A DNA stretch of 64,000 bases from Rhodococcus spongiicola (GCF_004011835.1 NZ_RKLN01000005.1:62001-126000); one strand, 5' to 3'. Counted from the first letter of the stretch, positions 36,125 to 46,849 are shown. Numbers and translations: made by a program. The notes: generated by a model not told the origin, from the sequence alone.

Positions 36125-37118
36125 CGGGTCCCCCCAAAGTGCGGAAAGGCTCGCGGTATCCGGGGATCTCCGGGAGCCCAGGCGGGGTCAGGTTGGTTAC
36201 CGCTGTGTCGAACCATCGGCCGTTGCCGAGAACGTTGGCGTAGATCCGGTAGAACGGTCCTGCGTACTCGAGCGCCTTGCTCACGTTCTCCTGGTTCTCG
36301 TTGAGGATGTCGATCACGCCCTGCAACTGAGTCAGAGCCGGGGTGATCTGCTCCTCGTTGTCGGCGACCAACCCGGTGAGCTCCTGGGACAGGGTCTGCG
36401 TGCTCCTCAGCAGTTGACCGATCGCCTGCTGCCGGTTGTTGAGCTCGACAAGCAGGGTGCCCCCGTTCGCGAGAATTTGATCGAACTGCTCGCTGCGGTC
36501 GGCCATGATCCGCGAAGTCTGCCTCGTGGCGTCGAACAGCCGCTCGAGTTCTTGGTCGCGCTTGGCCAACGTCTCGGACAGCCGGGCGATACCGTCGAGC
36601 GAACTGCGGATCTCGTCAGGGGTTCCCGAGAACGCCTGCGACAGCACCTCGAAACTGGACGCCAGCTGGTCGGTGTCGACCTGCTCGAGCGTCAACGCCG
36701 CGTCGCTGAAGGCGTCGATGACATCGTATGGCGACGTGGTCCGCTCGAGCGGAATCCGTGCCCCTGAGTGGAGGACGTCGGTGCCACGCGGGTCGAGCGC
36801 CAGATACTTCTGTCCAAGGATCGTTTTGATCTGGATCGACGCGGTGGTCTGGTCACCGATCCACGCGTCCTGGGTACGGAATGTCACCAGGACGCGGTCG
36901 CCGTCGAGTTCCACGTCGGTCACCTTGCCGACCTTCACACCGGCCACCCGCACCTCATTGCCCGGTCTGAGTCCCGCAGCTTCGGAGAATTCGGCGGTGA
37001 ACCGGTTGGCGGCACCGACGATCGGCAGGCTGTCGAGGAAGGTCGCCGACAGGGTCGCGAGCAGGATCACGACGATGCCGAGGGCACCGGTGACCGCTGG
37101 GGTGCGCTTCTTGCTCAT
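36117..37118 (-). CDS. mceC: Mce family protein, MceC position
   Basis: A 333-residue subunit with anchor GALGIVVILLATLSATFLDSL and the Mce domain FTAEFSEAAGLRPGNEVRVAGVKVGKV, DGDRVLVTFRTQD. It is shorter than MceA, D, E and F, and lacks the long Pro-rich tail often seen on MceC. ATG 37118 overlaps the mceB stop by four bases. Confidence 0.92.
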   Translation of the reverse strand: MSKKRTPAVTGALGIVVILLATLSATFLDSLPIVGAANRFTAEFSEAAGLRPGNEVRVAGVKVGKVTDVELDGDRVLVTFRTQDAWIGDQTTASIQIKTILGQKYLALDPRGTDVLHSGARIPLERTTSPYDVIDAFSDAALTLEQVDTDQLASSFEVLSQAFSGTPDEIRSSLDGIARLSETLAKRDQELERLFDATRQTSRIMADRSEQFDQILANGGTLLVELNNRQQAIGQLLRSTQTLSQELTGLVADNEEQITPALTQLQGVIDILNENQENVSKALEYAGPFYRIYANVLGNGRWFDTAVTNLTPPGLPEIPGYREPFRTLGGPDE

Positions 37119-38191
37119 CGCTCACCGTCCACGAAGCAGCGCGGGGCTGCGTTGGTGTAGATCGGTTGGTTGACGGTCGGGAGATTCGTCGGGAGGTTCA
37201 ACTGCGGCGCGGTGCCGGGCCCGGCGACGATGTCGATGCCGCAGAGGTAGAACTGGAACCACGAGCCGTAGCTGCCGACCCGGCCCAGCTTCTCCATCTT
37301 CACCGGCAAGTTCGCGAGGACCTGGTTCACATCGTCGGACCGGTCGTTGATGTGCCCGGCCAGCATGTTGAGGCCGGCGATCGAGCCTTGGATCGACGGC
37401 CGCGTGGGCACCAACAGGTCCGCGGTTGCGGCGGTCAACTCGGACAGCGACTGCACCGATTGACCGACCATGTCCCGATCTGCGTTGAGCCCACTGACCA
37501 GGCGCTCGGTGTTCACGATCAACTGGTCGACCTGCTCGTCACGCTGGTTGACGGTGTCGAGCACCTTCTCGAGGTTGGTGATCAGTTCGCCGATCACCCT
37601 GTCCTTGTCGGCAATCGTGTTGGTCAGGGACGCGGTGTTTGCCACGAGTTCCTCGATGGTTCCGCCTTCCCCCTGGAACACTTGGATGATCTGGTACGAC
37701 AGCCTGTTGACGTCGTCGGCGCTGAGCGTCTGGAACAGGGGGCGGAACCCGTTGAACAGCGTCGTGAGGTTCACGGCCGGCTTGGTCCGGTCGAGCGGGA
37801 TCGTCTCCCCCTCGGTGATCTTGTACCCCTGCTGACCGGCGCCCTGCTCGAGCGCGATGTACCGCTGCCCGACGAGGTTGCGGAACCGGATCGTCGCCGT
37901 CGTGCTGGCCGGCAGCCAGTCGCGATCGGTGACCGTGAACTCGACCTGCGCCTCGCGGTCGTCCACGATCTCGATCTTGGTCACTTGTCCGACGCGGACT
38001 CCGGCAATGCGGACCTCGTCACCCTTGTTCAGTGACGTGACGTCGGTGAAGCGCGCGTTGAACTTGGTTCCCCCGGCGGCACCTGCATTCGCGATCGTGA
38101 GTGCGAGCAGGCCCGTCGCAACGATCGTGACCACCGCGAAGATCAGCAGTTTGGTGAGCGGGCCGGCCACCCCTCGCAGGTGTCGCCTCAT
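37115..38191 (-). CDS. mceB: Mce family protein, MceB position
   Basis: A 358-residue subunit. N-terminal anchor LLIFAVVTIVATGLLALTIANA, Mce domain FNARFTDVTSLNKGDEVRIAGVRVGQV with RFRNLVGQRYIALEQG. It ends in a Cys-containing tail (APRCFVDGER). ATG 38191 overlaps the mceA stop by four bases. Confidence 0.92.
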   Translation of the reverse strand: MRRHLRGVAGPLTKLLIFAVVTIVATGLLALTIANAGAAGGTKFNARFTDVTSLNKGDEVRIAGVRVGQVTKIEIVDDREAQVEFTVTDRDWLPASTTATIRFRNLVGQRYIALEQGAGQQGYKITEGETIPLDRTKPAVNLTTLFNGFRPLFQTLSADDVNRLSYQIIQVFQGEGGTIEELVANTASLTNTIADKDRVIGELITNLEKVLDTVNQRDEQVDQLIVNTERLVSGLNADRDMVGQSVQSLSELTAATADLLVPTRPSIQGSIAGLNMLAGHINDRSDDVNQVLANLPVKMEKLGRVGSYGSWFQFYLCGIDIVAGPGTAPQLNLPTNLPTVNQPIYTNAAPRCFVDGER

Positions 38192-39513
38192 TTGACGCTC
38201 ACCTCATTTCCGCGGAGCGCAGGGGCACCGATCATCGTCGTCCAGGACGCCAGGTCCTCCGGAGCGGTACCGGTGGCCGCGCCGTAGACGACGGCCAGGG
38301 TGTCGCGCTCGAGCTGCGAGCCGGCGTACGTCGCGGCCGGCAGCACCGAGTACTGCGGGGCCGGAACCTCGGGGATGTTCTGCTCGCCCGGGTAGCGGGT
38401 CGGAATCTGGTACGAACCGTCATGAATCGAACCGCCCGGATACTGGCCGATGTCGACGCCCAGCGGCGGCGGCTCGTAGCAACGGGGTCCCCGGGTGTCG
38501 ATCAACCGCGGCTCGTCCTGGTTGGGAAGGTAGCGACCTCGAGGGTTGACCAACTCGATCGTGGTCCGAGCGCCCGGCATGTCGGTGCCCTCGCCGGTGA
38601 TCGCACCGGACCGCTCCATCACCTCAGCGAAGTTCTCGAACGTGCAGCCGAACGTCCCGGAGAACCGCGCCAGGATCTCGAGCGCCTCGCGCGAGTCCGC
38701 GGCGATCGAGATGAGCGAATCGCGGTTGGTGGTGAGCAGGTCGGTGGTGCTCGATCCGGTCGACGTGACCGATGCCATCAGCGCGTCGAGGGAGTTACGT
38801 TCCTCGACAATGGTGGCATTGGTGGTGCGCAGATCGTCGAGTGCGTCGATCAACTGCGGCGCGGCGTCCGAGTACGTCTGTGTGAAGGTCGCGAAACTCT
38901 GCAGACCGGCCTCCACGTCCGGCATGCGGGTGTTCACGTCCGCGAAGATCGTGTCGAGCTGGTCGAGGGTGACCCCGAGCCGCTCACCACGGCCGTCGAG
39001 CGCCTGCGACAGAGCACCGAGGGTCGATGCGAGGCTCTCCGGCGGAATCGCCTGCAGCAGCGGCAACAGGTCATCGAACAGCTGACCCAACTCGATCGCG
39101 TTTCCGCTCTTGTCCTGGTGGATGGTGCCGCCCGCACGAATCGGGGTGGGGCTCGGATTCTCCGGAATGACGATGTCGACGTACCGCTCGCCGTACAGCG
39201 TCTTCGGCAACAACCTCGCGGTCGCGTTCGACGGGATCAGGTCGACCTTGTCCGGATCGATCGCCATGACCGACGTGACCTGTCCGTTCTCGGTCGACGC
39301 GTCACGCACCTCCCCGACGATCAGACCGCGCACCTTGATGTCGGCATTCCGTGGCAGCGCATTACCGACCGTGTCCGTGACGAGGTCGACCTCGACGACG
39401 GGCTTGAAGGTCTTGTTGTAGGTCGCGACGGTTCCACCGATGAACAGGGCCAGAACCACGAAGAACGCAAGTCCCATGACCCGACGGCGCAGCTTCGAAG
39501 GAGACTCGATCAT
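38188..39513 (-). CDS. mceA: Mce family protein, MceA position
   Basis: A 441-residue first Mce subunit. The true start is ATG 39513 (MIESPSKLRRRVMGLAFF), overlapping the yrbEB stop as ATGA; the frame further upstream is a shadow of yrbEB. The anchor GLAFFVVLALFIGGTVATY precedes the Mce domain (VEVDLVTDTVGNALPRNADIKVRGLIVGEV, TLYGERYVDIVIP). The helical region and a C-terminal stretch rich in Pro and Tyr follow. Confidence 0.92.
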   Translation of the reverse strand: MIESPSKLRRRVMGLAFFVVLALFIGGTVATYNKTFKPVVEVDLVTDTVGNALPRNADIKVRGLIVGEVRDASTENGQVTSVMAIDPDKVDLIPSNATARLLPKTLYGERYVDIVIPENPSPTPIRAGGTIHQDKSGNAIELGQLFDDLLPLLQAIPPESLASTLGALSQALDGRGERLGVTLDQLDTIFADVNTRMPDVEAGLQSFATFTQTYSDAAPQLIDALDDLRTTNATIVEERNSLDALMASVTSTGSSTTDLLTTNRDSLISIAADSREALEILARFSGTFGCTFENFAEVMERSGAITGEGTDMPGARTTIELVNPRGRYLPNQDEPRLIDTRGPRCYEPPPLGVDIGQYPGGSIHDGSYQIPTRYPGEQNIPEVPAPQYSVLPAATYAGSQLERDTLAVVYGAATGTAPEDLASWTTMIGAPALRGNEVSVK

Positions 39514-40370
39514 CCGGCCACCCGCACTGTGGTCGTCGTGCCCCAGATCGCAAGGCTGAGGAAGAAGTCCAGGATGGCGATGGTGACGATGGCGGTACGC
39601 ACGGCGCGCCCGACCGCGACGCCGACGCCGGCCGGTCCGCCGCTCGCGTGGAATCCGTAGTAGCAGTGAACGAGGATCAGGACGAACGCGAACACCAACA
39701 CCTTGCCGAAGGACCACAGCACGTCCTCGGGCGGCAGGAACAGGTTGAAGTAGTGGTCGTACGAGCCCGTGGACTGGCCGTTGATCACGGTGCTCACGAC
39801 ACGCGACGCGAGATACGCCGCGAGCAGGCCCACGATGTAGAGCGGGATCACCGCGACGAAGCCGGCGATCACCCGGGTGGTGACGAGGAAAGGCACACTC
39901 GGCACCGCCATCACCTCGAGCGCGTCGATCTCCTCCGAGATACGCATCGCGCCGAGTTGTGCGGTGAACCCACAGCCCACCGTGGCCGACAGTGCAAGCG
40001 CCGCAACCACCGGCGCTAGTTCACGGGTGTTGACGTATGCCGACAGGAAGCCCGTCAGGACCGAACTGCCGATCTGATCCAGAGCCGCGAAGCCCTGCAG
40101 GCCGACGACGACGCCGGTGAAACCGGACATCATCACGATGACGCCGATCGTTCCGCCTATCACCGCCAGCGCGCCGCTGCCGAAGGTCACCTCGGCGAGT
40201 AGCCGGAGTACCTCCTTGCCGTATCGACGCAGCGTCCGCGGGGTCCACGCGATGGCCCTCACGTAGAAGGACATCTGCTCGCCGGCATTGTCGAGCACAT
40301 CCAATGGCTTGCGCACCGCCCCCCGCACCCGTGTCAGCGCCTGGTCGCTGCGGCTCCGCGCGATCGTCAT
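39510..40370 (-). CDS. yrbEB: Mce-associated permease YrbEB
   Basis: A 286-residue MlaE-type inner-membrane permease. The conserved segment GCGFTAQLGAMRISEEIDALEVMAV carries the EExDALE signature that contacts the ATPase. About five to six membrane helices are visible (e.g. AGFVAVIPLYIVGLLAAYL, VLVFAFVLILVHCYYGF). ATG 40370 lies four bases after the yrbEA stop with GGGGGCGTGAGCGG before it. Confidence 0.92.
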   Translation of the reverse strand: MTIARSRSDQALTRVRGAVRKPLDVLDNAGEQMSFYVRAIAWTPRTLRRYGKEVLRLLAEVTFGSGALAVIGGTIGVIVMMSGFTGVVVGLQGFAALDQIGSSVLTGFLSAYVNTRELAPVVAALALSATVGCGFTAQLGAMRISEEIDALEVMAVPSVPFLVTTRVIAGFVAVIPLYIVGLLAAYLASRVVSTVINGQSTGSYDHYFNLFLPPEDVLWSFGKVLVFAFVLILVHCYYGFHASGGPAGVGVAVGRAVRTAIVTIAILDFFLSLAIWGTTTTVRVAG

Positions 40371-40374
40371 CCGC

Positions 40375-41163
40375 TCACGCCCCCTTCGCCGGAACAATCT
40401 GCAGGTAAACCGCCGTGAGGATCAGGTTTGTGAAGAACAGCAGCAGGAAGGTGATGACGACAGCCTGGTTCACCGCCTCTCCGACACCCTTGGGACCACC
40501 CTTCGGAGTCAGCCCCTTGTAGGCCGCGACCACACCGGCGATGACACCGAAGATGGCGGCCTTGATCTCCGCGGCAAACAGATCGGGAAGCTGGGCGAGC
40601 GCCGAGAACGATGCGAGGTAAGCGCCTGGAGTACCGCCTTGAAGGACGACGTTGAAGAAGTAGCCGCCCGCGATGCCGATGACCGAGACGAGGCCGTTGA
40701 GCAGCACCGCCACCAGCACCATCGCTAGCACCCGCGGCACGACGAGACGCTGGATCGGGTTGATGCCCAGAACCTCCATCGCGTCGATCTCCTCGCGGAT
40801 GGTCCGCGAGCCGAGATCGGCGGTGACCGCAGATCCGGCTGCGCCTGCGATCAGGAGCGCGGTCACGATCGGACTGCCCTGTTGGATCACGGTGAGGACG
40901 CTGGCGGCACCCGTGAACGATTCGGCACCCAGCTGTTTGATGAGCGAGCCGGTCTGCAGAGACACCACCGCGCCGAACGGAATCGCGACGAGCGCGGTCG
41001 GCAGGATCGTCACACTCGCAATGAACCAGGCCTGTTCGATGAACTCCTTGAACTGGAACGGTCGCTTGAAGGTATTGCGGACCACGTCGATGAATAGTTG
41101 GACGAGATTGCCGGCCTGCTCCAGCGCCCCGGTGAGCGGCTTCGGCATCGAGGTGGCCCCCAT
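40375..41163 (-). CDS. yrbEA: Mce-associated permease YrbEA
   Basis: An MlaE-family permease of 262 residues. The signature AGSAVTADLGSRTIREEIDAMEVLGINP is intact. Hydrophobic helices include ILPTALVAIPFGAVVSL and VLAMVLVAVLLNGLVSVIGIAGG. ATG 41163 is chosen; GTG 41175, which overlaps the ATPase stop (TAGTG), would add four residues and cannot be excluded. Both YrbE proteins form the membrane pore of the Mce importer. Confidence 0.92.
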   Translation of the reverse strand: MGATSMPKPLTGALEQAGNLVQLFIDVVRNTFKRPFQFKEFIEQAWFIASVTILPTALVAIPFGAVVSLQTGSLIKQLGAESFTGAASVLTVIQQGSPIVTALLIAGAAGSAVTADLGSRTIREEIDAMEVLGINPIQRLVVPRVLAMVLVAVLLNGLVSVIGIAGGYFFNVVLQGGTPGAYLASFSALAQLPDLFAAEIKAAIFGVIAGVVAAYKGLTPKGGPKGVGEAVNQAVVITFLLLFFTNLILTAVYLQIVPAKGA

Positions 41164-41174
41164 ACGCGGTCTCA

Positions 41175-42221
41175 CTAACCGCGCTCGAAGGTGGACTGCC
41201 CGAGTCCTCCGTCGTCGTACGCGGGTATCACCTGGGTGTCGTCACCATCTTCCAGGCTCGCCAGGATGCCCTGCTGCGCCTCGTACGGCAGGGTGTGGAG
41301 GATCTGGCGGACTCGCGCCTGGCGACGCGCGACTGCCTGCCGGAAGGGAAGCCCAGGTGTGGCCTGCATCTGTGGCACCACACCGCGGACGTCGTCGGTA
41401 CCGCCGTGGTGATGTCCGGCGTCGACGAGAGCCTGCTCGTGCGCCATCTGCACCTCGTCCTTTTCCTCGGACATTCCGATCGGACCGATCTTGCTTCCGT
41501 TGAGGAACTGGTGGACGACAGGCTCGTCACTCGTCAGCAGCACCTCTCGGGGCCCGAACATGACGAGTTGCTTGCGGAAGAGCATGCCCAGGTTGTCGGG
41601 CACGGTGCGAGCGAGGTTGATGTTGTGCGTAACTATCAGAATCGTGGCGTCGATCTGCGCGTTGATGTCGATCAGCAGCTGGCTCAGGTACGTCGTACGA
41701 ACAGGATCGAGACCGGAGTCCGGTTCGTCGACGAGGATGATTTGGGGATCGAGCACCAACGCACGGGCCAATCCGGCGCGCTTGCGCATACCGCCGGAGA
41801 TCTCACCGGGAAGCTTGCCCTCCGCGCCGACCAGACCGTTGAGTTCGAGTTTCTCCATCACGATCTGGCGGATCTCGGATTCGGATTTCTTGGTGTGCTC
41901 ACGCAGCGGGAAGGCCACATTGTCGTAGAGGTTCATCGACCCGAAGAGCGCACCATCCTGGAACAGGACGCCGAAGAGCTTGCGGATCTCGTACAAATCA
42001 CGCGAGGAGCACTGCAGGATATCGGTGCCGTCGATGACGATAGAGCCTTCTTCGGGCCGGAGCAGACCGATCAGGGACTTGAGGAACACCGACTTGCCGG
42101 TTCCTGACGGTCCCAGCAGTGCGCTGACCTCGCCAGCCGGCAGCGTGAGGGTCACGTCCTGCCAGATCTTCTGAGAGCCGAATGACTTTGTGAGCCCTTC
42201 GACCGCTACCTCGACTCCCAC
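41175..42221 (-). CDS. mkl: Mce ATP-binding protein (Mkl/MceG type)
   Basis: A 348-residue ABC ATPase that powers Mce lipid import. Walker A GPSGTGKS, signature ISGGMRKRAGLARAL, Walker B IILVDEPDSGLDPVR and switch His in IVTHN are visible. A C-terminal extension of about 100 residues (EEKDEVQMAHEQALV...) is typical of MceG/Mkl and not of plain MlaF. GTG 42221 has AGGAGGAAATA directly upstream, clearly better than the ATG at 42281. It is the first gene of the mce operon. Confidence 0.9.
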   Translation of the reverse strand: MGVEVAVEGLTKSFGSQKIWQDVTLTLPAGEVSALLGPSGTGKSVFLKSLIGLLRPEEGSIVIDGTDILQCSSRDLYEIRKLFGVLFQDGALFGSMNLYDNVAFPLREHTKKSESEIRQIVMEKLELNGLVGAEGKLPGEISGGMRKRAGLARALVLDPQIILVDEPDSGLDPVRTTYLSQLLIDINAQIDATILIVTHNINLARTVPDNLGMLFRKQLVMFGPREVLLTSDEPVVHQFLNGSKIGPIGMSEEKDEVQMAHEQALVDAGHHHGGTDDVRGVVPQMQATPGLPFRQAVARRQARVRQILHTLPYEAQQGILASLEDGDDTQVIPAYDDGGLGQSTFERG

Positions 42222-42406
42222 TATTTCCTCCTGCGTCAGGCAAGTCGCCCCCACCGTGGTGCTCACTGTGGGTTGCGTCACTGTATCGCATTGGCGTTGC
42301 CATCCCTGCCACCGAACCTGACCTGTGAGTAAGGTTCATCCACAGCCGGATGGTTTGCGGTTGAAACTATGTCCGAACATCACGACCGGATCAAGGCCGA
42401 AATCCA

Positions 42407-42440
42407 GAAAGGGCCGCCCCACAACGGGAACGGCCCTTTC
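42407..42440 (-). terminator. rplJL terminator
   Basis: GAAAGGGCCG and CGGCCCTTTC form a perfect 10-bp stem with a 14-base loop, 56 bases after the rplL stop and about 190 bases before the mkl start. It isolates the ribosomal operon from the mce operon. Confidence 0.8.
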
Positions 42441-42495
42441 GTCCTTGCCTCGACGAGACAAGTTGCTTCGCCAAGATGCGAAGCGGAAGATCGTC

Positions 42496-42885
42496 TTACT
42501 TGACGGTGATCTTCGCGCCGGCAGCCTCGAGCTTCTCCTTGGCAGCGTCGGCAGCGTCCTTGGCAACCTTCTCCAGGATCGGCTTCGGCGCGCCCTCGAC
42601 GAGGTCCTTGGCCTCCTTCAGGCCCAGGCCGGACACGACCTCGCGGACGACCTTGATGACCTGGATCTTCTTGTCGCCAGCCGACTCCAGGATGACGTCG
42701 AACTCGTCCTGCTCGGACTCGGCCTCGCCGGCAGCAGCCGGAGCACCCGCGGCAGCCGCAACTGCGACCGGAGCGGCGGCGGTGACCTCGAAGGTCTCCT
42801 CGAAAGCCTTCACGAACTCCGAGAGCTCGAGGAGGGTGAGCTCCTTGAACGCGTCCAGCAACTCTTCGGTGGTGAGCTTCGCCAT
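42496..42885 (-). CDS. rplL: 50S ribosomal protein L7/L12
   Basis: The 129-residue stalk protein that binds translation factors. N-terminal dimer domain [20 protein letters not shown], Ala-rich hinge ([19 protein letters not shown]), C-terminal domain [22 protein letters not shown] and [18 protein letters not shown] 42885, 86 bases after rplJ. Confidence 0.98.
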   Translation of the reverse strand: MAKLTTEELLDAFKELTLLELSEFVKAFEETFEVTAAAPVAVAAAAGAPAAAGEAESEQDEFDVILESAGDKKIQVIKVVREVVSGLGLKEAKDLVEGAPKPILEKVAKDAADAAKEKLEAAGAKITVK

Positions 42886-42971
42886 GATGGCGGTCCTTCC
42901 TATCTAAGTCCTGTGTCGCCGATCCGCGACCGGACAGGTGGTGATGGTTGTGATGCGCAGGTGCGGATCAG

Positions 42972-43523
42972 CTATTCGGCGGCCTCGGCGGGAGCCTCGG
43001 CCCCGCCCTCCGCAGCCTTCTTCTCCTGCAGCGCGGCGGCCAGGCGGGCCACCTGCGAGGCGGGAGCGTTGAACAGGCCGGCAGCCTTTGCCAAGTTGCC
43101 CTTCATCGCGCCGGCGAGCTTGGCCAACAGCACCTCGCGGGACTCGAGGTCCGCGATCTTGTTGACCTGATCCACGGACAGCGGAGCGCCGTCCATGTAG
43201 CCGCCCTTGATGATGAGCGCCTTGTTGTCCTTCGCGAAGGTCTTCAGGGCCTTCGCAGCGTCGACCGGCTCGCCCTTGATGAATGCAATGGCGGTCGGTC
43301 CGACGAACAGGTCGTCAAGGCCCCCGACGCCCGCCTCAGCGGCGGCACGCTTGACCAGGGTGTTCTTGGCGACGGAGTAGGTGGCACCCTCTCCGAGAGC
43401 GCGTCGCAGCTCGGTCAGGCTCGTTACCGACAGACCACGGTATTCCGTGATCACTGCGGCAGTCGACTCCTTGAACTGCTCGGTGATCTCCGCTACTGCG
43501 GAAACCTTCTCAGGCTTTGCCAT
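42972..43523 (-). CDS. rplJ: 50S ribosomal protein L10
   Basis: A 183-residue protein that anchors the L7/L12 stalk. Begins [20 protein letters not shown] with [21 protein letters not shown] and [13 protein letters not shown]; the C-terminal helix that binds L12 is Ala/Glu-rich. ATG 43523 is preceded by AGGAGGCGAAGT. The open frame upstream is the untranslated leader. Confidence 0.98.
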   Translation of the reverse strand: MAKPEKVSAVAEITEQFKESTAAVITEYRGLSVTSLTELRRALGEGATYSVAKNTLVKRAAAEAGVGGLDDLFVGPTAIAFIKGEPVDAAKALKTFAKDNKALIIKGGYMDGAPLSVDQVNKIADLESREVLLAKLAGAMKGNLAKAAGLFNAPASQVARLAAALQEKKAAEGGAEAPAEAAE

Positions 43524-43800
43524 ACTTCGCCTCCTCTCGTGACAGTCGTTGTTCCACTGTTGACACGGTCGTCCGACGCGACAGTCGTCCGACGTGGGCC
43601 GTGACATGCAAAACGCCCCGGTGCAGGGCACACGGGGCGTACACGAGGAGATCCATCTTCCGGCGTAGCCGGGCGCAGACAAACATCCCCCACCTCGTCC
43701 TCCTGCGTGGGCCGCCGGGCAATCCCGGACCTTCAACCGATCCCATTGCTGGGCACGGTGACCAACGGTCTTGGGTAGAACAGTTTTCGGGGCGGAGCTC
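43524..43800 (-). promoter_or_regulatory. rplJ leader (probable L10 autoregulatory leader)
   Basis: A long untranslated leader precedes rplJ, as expected for the L10(L12) autoregulated operon. It contains several GC-rich hairpins, among them the CGCCCCG/CGGGGCG stem at 43613-43640 followed by TTTTGC. The position and size fit the L10 leader family; the consensus was not tested. Confidence 0.55.
43613..43640 (-). terminator. attenuator-like hairpin in the rplJ leader
   Basis: ACGCCCCG and CGGGGCGT form a perfect 8-bp stem, followed on the transcript side by TTTTGC. It lies about 90 bases before the rplJ start. It resembles an intrinsic terminator inside the leader and so may attenuate transcription. 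Confidence 0.55.
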
Positions 43801-43949
43801 GCATCAAGCACCGAACTCCATCGAGCAGCGTAACGAAGTCGGCTCTCGAGCGCAAAAACGGCATCGCCCTGTTCGCCGACCGTGCCCACCATCACACGGC
43901 CTCGGCGGCCCATCGCCGACTCGTTCGCGCGCCCGGTCCTCGAATACGT

Positions 43950-43985
43950 CGAAGGCCGGCACAGATCGCTCTGCGCCGGCCTTCG
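43950..43985 (-). terminator. rplKA terminator
   Basis: CGAAGGCCGGC and GCCGGCCTTCG form a perfect 11-bp stem with a 14-base loop, about 30 bases after the rplA stop. It ends the secE-nusG-rplK-rplA transcription unit. Confidence 0.8.
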
Positions 43986-44014
43986 GGGTCGATCAGGTCG
44001 CGAGGTGTCGCGAC

Positions 44015-44728
44015 TTACTCGCCGTCCTCGAGGAGGTTACGGGTACGGTTCGGGTCCACCGGGATGCCCGGTCCGGTGGTGGTCGAAACCGTGATCTTCT
44101 TGACGTAACGGCCCTTCGCCGACGACGGCTTGACACGCAGGACCTCGTCCAGTGCCGCACCGTAGTTCTCGACCAGCTTGGTGTCGTCGAACGACGCCTT
44201 GCCGATCACGAAATGCAGGTTGGCCTGCTTGTCGACGCGGAAGTTGATCTTTCCGCCCTTGATGTCGGCGACAGCCTTCGAGACCTCGGGGGTGACCGTG
44301 CCGGTCTTCGGGTTCGGCATCAGGCCGCGCGGTCCGAGGACGCGGGCGATGCGGCCGACCTTGGCCATCTGGTCCGGGGTGGCGATCGCGGCGTCGAAGT
44401 CCGTCCAACCGCCCTGGATACGCTCGATCAGGTCGTCGGAGCCGACAGCGTCCGCACCGGCGGCCTCGGCCTCTGCGGCCTTCTCGCCGACAGCGAACAC
44501 CACGACGCGCGCGGTCTTACCGGTACCGTGCGGCAGGTTGACCGTGCCACGAACCATCTGGTCTGCCTTGCGGGGGTCCACGCCCAGGCGGATCGCAACC
44601 TCGACGGTCGCGTCCATCTTGGTCGACGAGGTGTCCTTGGCCAGCTTCGCAGCCTGCAGGGGGCTGTAGAGCTTGGTCGCGTCAATCTTCTCCGCGGCGG
44701 CGAGATATGCCTTGCTGCGCTTTGCCAT
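44015..44728 (-). CDS. rplA: 50S ribosomal protein L1
   Basis: A 237-residue L1-stalk protein. Starts [20 protein letters not shown], contains [29 protein letters not shown] and the signature [18 protein letters not shown] 44728, 92 bases after rplK. In many bacteria L1 represses its own rplKA mRNA. Confidence 0.98.
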   Translation of the reverse strand: MAKRSKAYLAAAEKIDATKLYSPLQAAKLAKDTSSTKMDATVEVAIRLGVDPRKADQMVRGTVNLPHGTGKTARVVVFAVGEKAAEAEAAGADAVGSDDLIERIQGGWTDFDAAIATPDQMAKVGRIARVLGPRGLMPNPKTGTVTPEVSKAVADIKGGKINFRVDKQANLHFVIGKASFDDTKLVENYGAALDEVLRVKPSSAKGRYVKKITVSTTTGPGIPVDPNRTRNLLEDGE

Positions 44729-44820
44729 TTCTTCTGTCCTTACTTCTCACCCGGGCGTACTGTTCCGGGCGAATGGTTCAGTTGTGGTTTCGGACCTGGC
44801 CGGTCCTCCCACGGGCGGAA

Positions 44821-45255
44821 TCAGCCCTCGACCGTGATACCCATCGAACGAGCGGTGCCCGCGATGATCTTCGCGGCCGCGTCGATGTCGTTCGCGTTGA
44901 GGTCTTCCTGCTTGGTCTTCGCGATCTCGCGCACCTGGTCCATGGTCACGGTCGCGACCTTGGTCTTGTGCGGCTCGCCGGAGCCCTTCTGGACACCAGC
45001 AGCCTTGAGCAGCAGCTTGGCGGCCGGCGGGGTCTTCAGCTTGAAATCGAAGCTGCGGTCTTCGTAGACCGAGATCTCCACAGGGATTACATTGCCGCGC
45101 TGGGACTCAGTCGCCGCGTTGTAGGCCTTGCAGAACTCCATGATGTTGACGCCGTGCTGACCGAGCGCCGGACCCACGGGCGGTGCAGGGTTGGCCTGAC
45201 CAGCCTGGATCTGAAGCTTGATGAGCCCTGCGAGCTTCTTCTTCTTGGGGGGCAT
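44821..45255 (-). CDS. rplK: 50S ribosomal protein L11
   Basis: A 144-residue protein of the GTPase-associated centre. [19 protein letters not shown], then [24 protein letters not shown], and C-terminal [31 protein letters not shown] 45255. The thiostrepton-site prolines of the N-terminal domain are present. Confidence 0.98.
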
Positions 45256-45363
45256 CTTCGTTCCTTGTTCTTACTGGGTTTGTTTCTTGCGTACTGCGTG
45301 CAAGTGTGCGGGTCCCGAGGTCCGGTCCCACGACGTCGAGCACCGAACGACGCGGGATGTGGG

Positions 45364-46215
<852 letters not shown>

Positions 46216-46251
46216 TCACATCGTTCAGGAACGCCGACGGGCGCGCCCGGG

Positions 46252-46743
46252 TTAGCCGAACAACCAGGAGGCGCCCCTCAGGAACACCACGTCGAGGACG
46301 GAGATGAACGTCACCATGAAGGTGACGAACACGAGCACCACGATGGTGTAGGTGATCATCTGCTTGCGATTGGGCCAGATGACCTTCTTGAGTTCGGCGA
46401 TCACTTCCCGCAGGAAGCGACGAATCCGCTTGAAGATGTTCTCGGTGTGGGGCTTGTCCACGGTGCCGGACTTCTTGGCACCCGACTTCGAGGCGTCGAC
46501 GGAACGCGCCTTCGGCGACCTGACGGAGGAAGCCGCGACCGCGGGCTTCGACGCCTCCACGGCGCCGGCTCGACGCCCGGTGCGCTTGCCACTCGGCCTT
46601 CCTGCTGGGACCGCGCTCGTGGGGTTCTCTTCAGCAGAAGTGTTGCCGTTTGCGGACTGATTGGAAACGGCCGATTCGTCGACGGGGCTGGAGTCCCAAG
46701 ACCCGGTCGTGCCGCCGTCGCGCTTGCCGCGCTCCTCGCTCAC
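46252..46743 (-). CDS. secE: preprotein translocase subunit SecE
   Basis: A 163-residue protein: a long hydrophilic basic N-terminal extension and a C-terminal SecE domain with one membrane helix, ENIFKRIRRFLREVIAELKKVIWPNRKQM then YTIVVLVFVTFMVTFISVLDVVF. The KKVxWP motif is the SecE signature. GTG 46743 begins VSEERGKRDGG. The gene lies 33 bases after tRNA-Trp, an arrangement also found in mycobacteria. Confidence 0.93.
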   Translation of the reverse strand: MSEERGKRDGGTTGSWDSSPVDESAVSNQSANGNTSAEENPTSAVPAGRPSGKRTGRRAGAVEASKPAVAASSVRSPKARSVDASKSGAKKSGTVDKPHTENIFKRIRRFLREVIAELKKVIWPNRKQMITYTIVVLVFVTFMVTFISVLDVVFLRGASWLFG

Positions 46744-46776
46744 GTCGTTCCTCTCAGTCGCTGGCCAATCCGGGTG

Positions 46777-46849
<73 letters not shown>

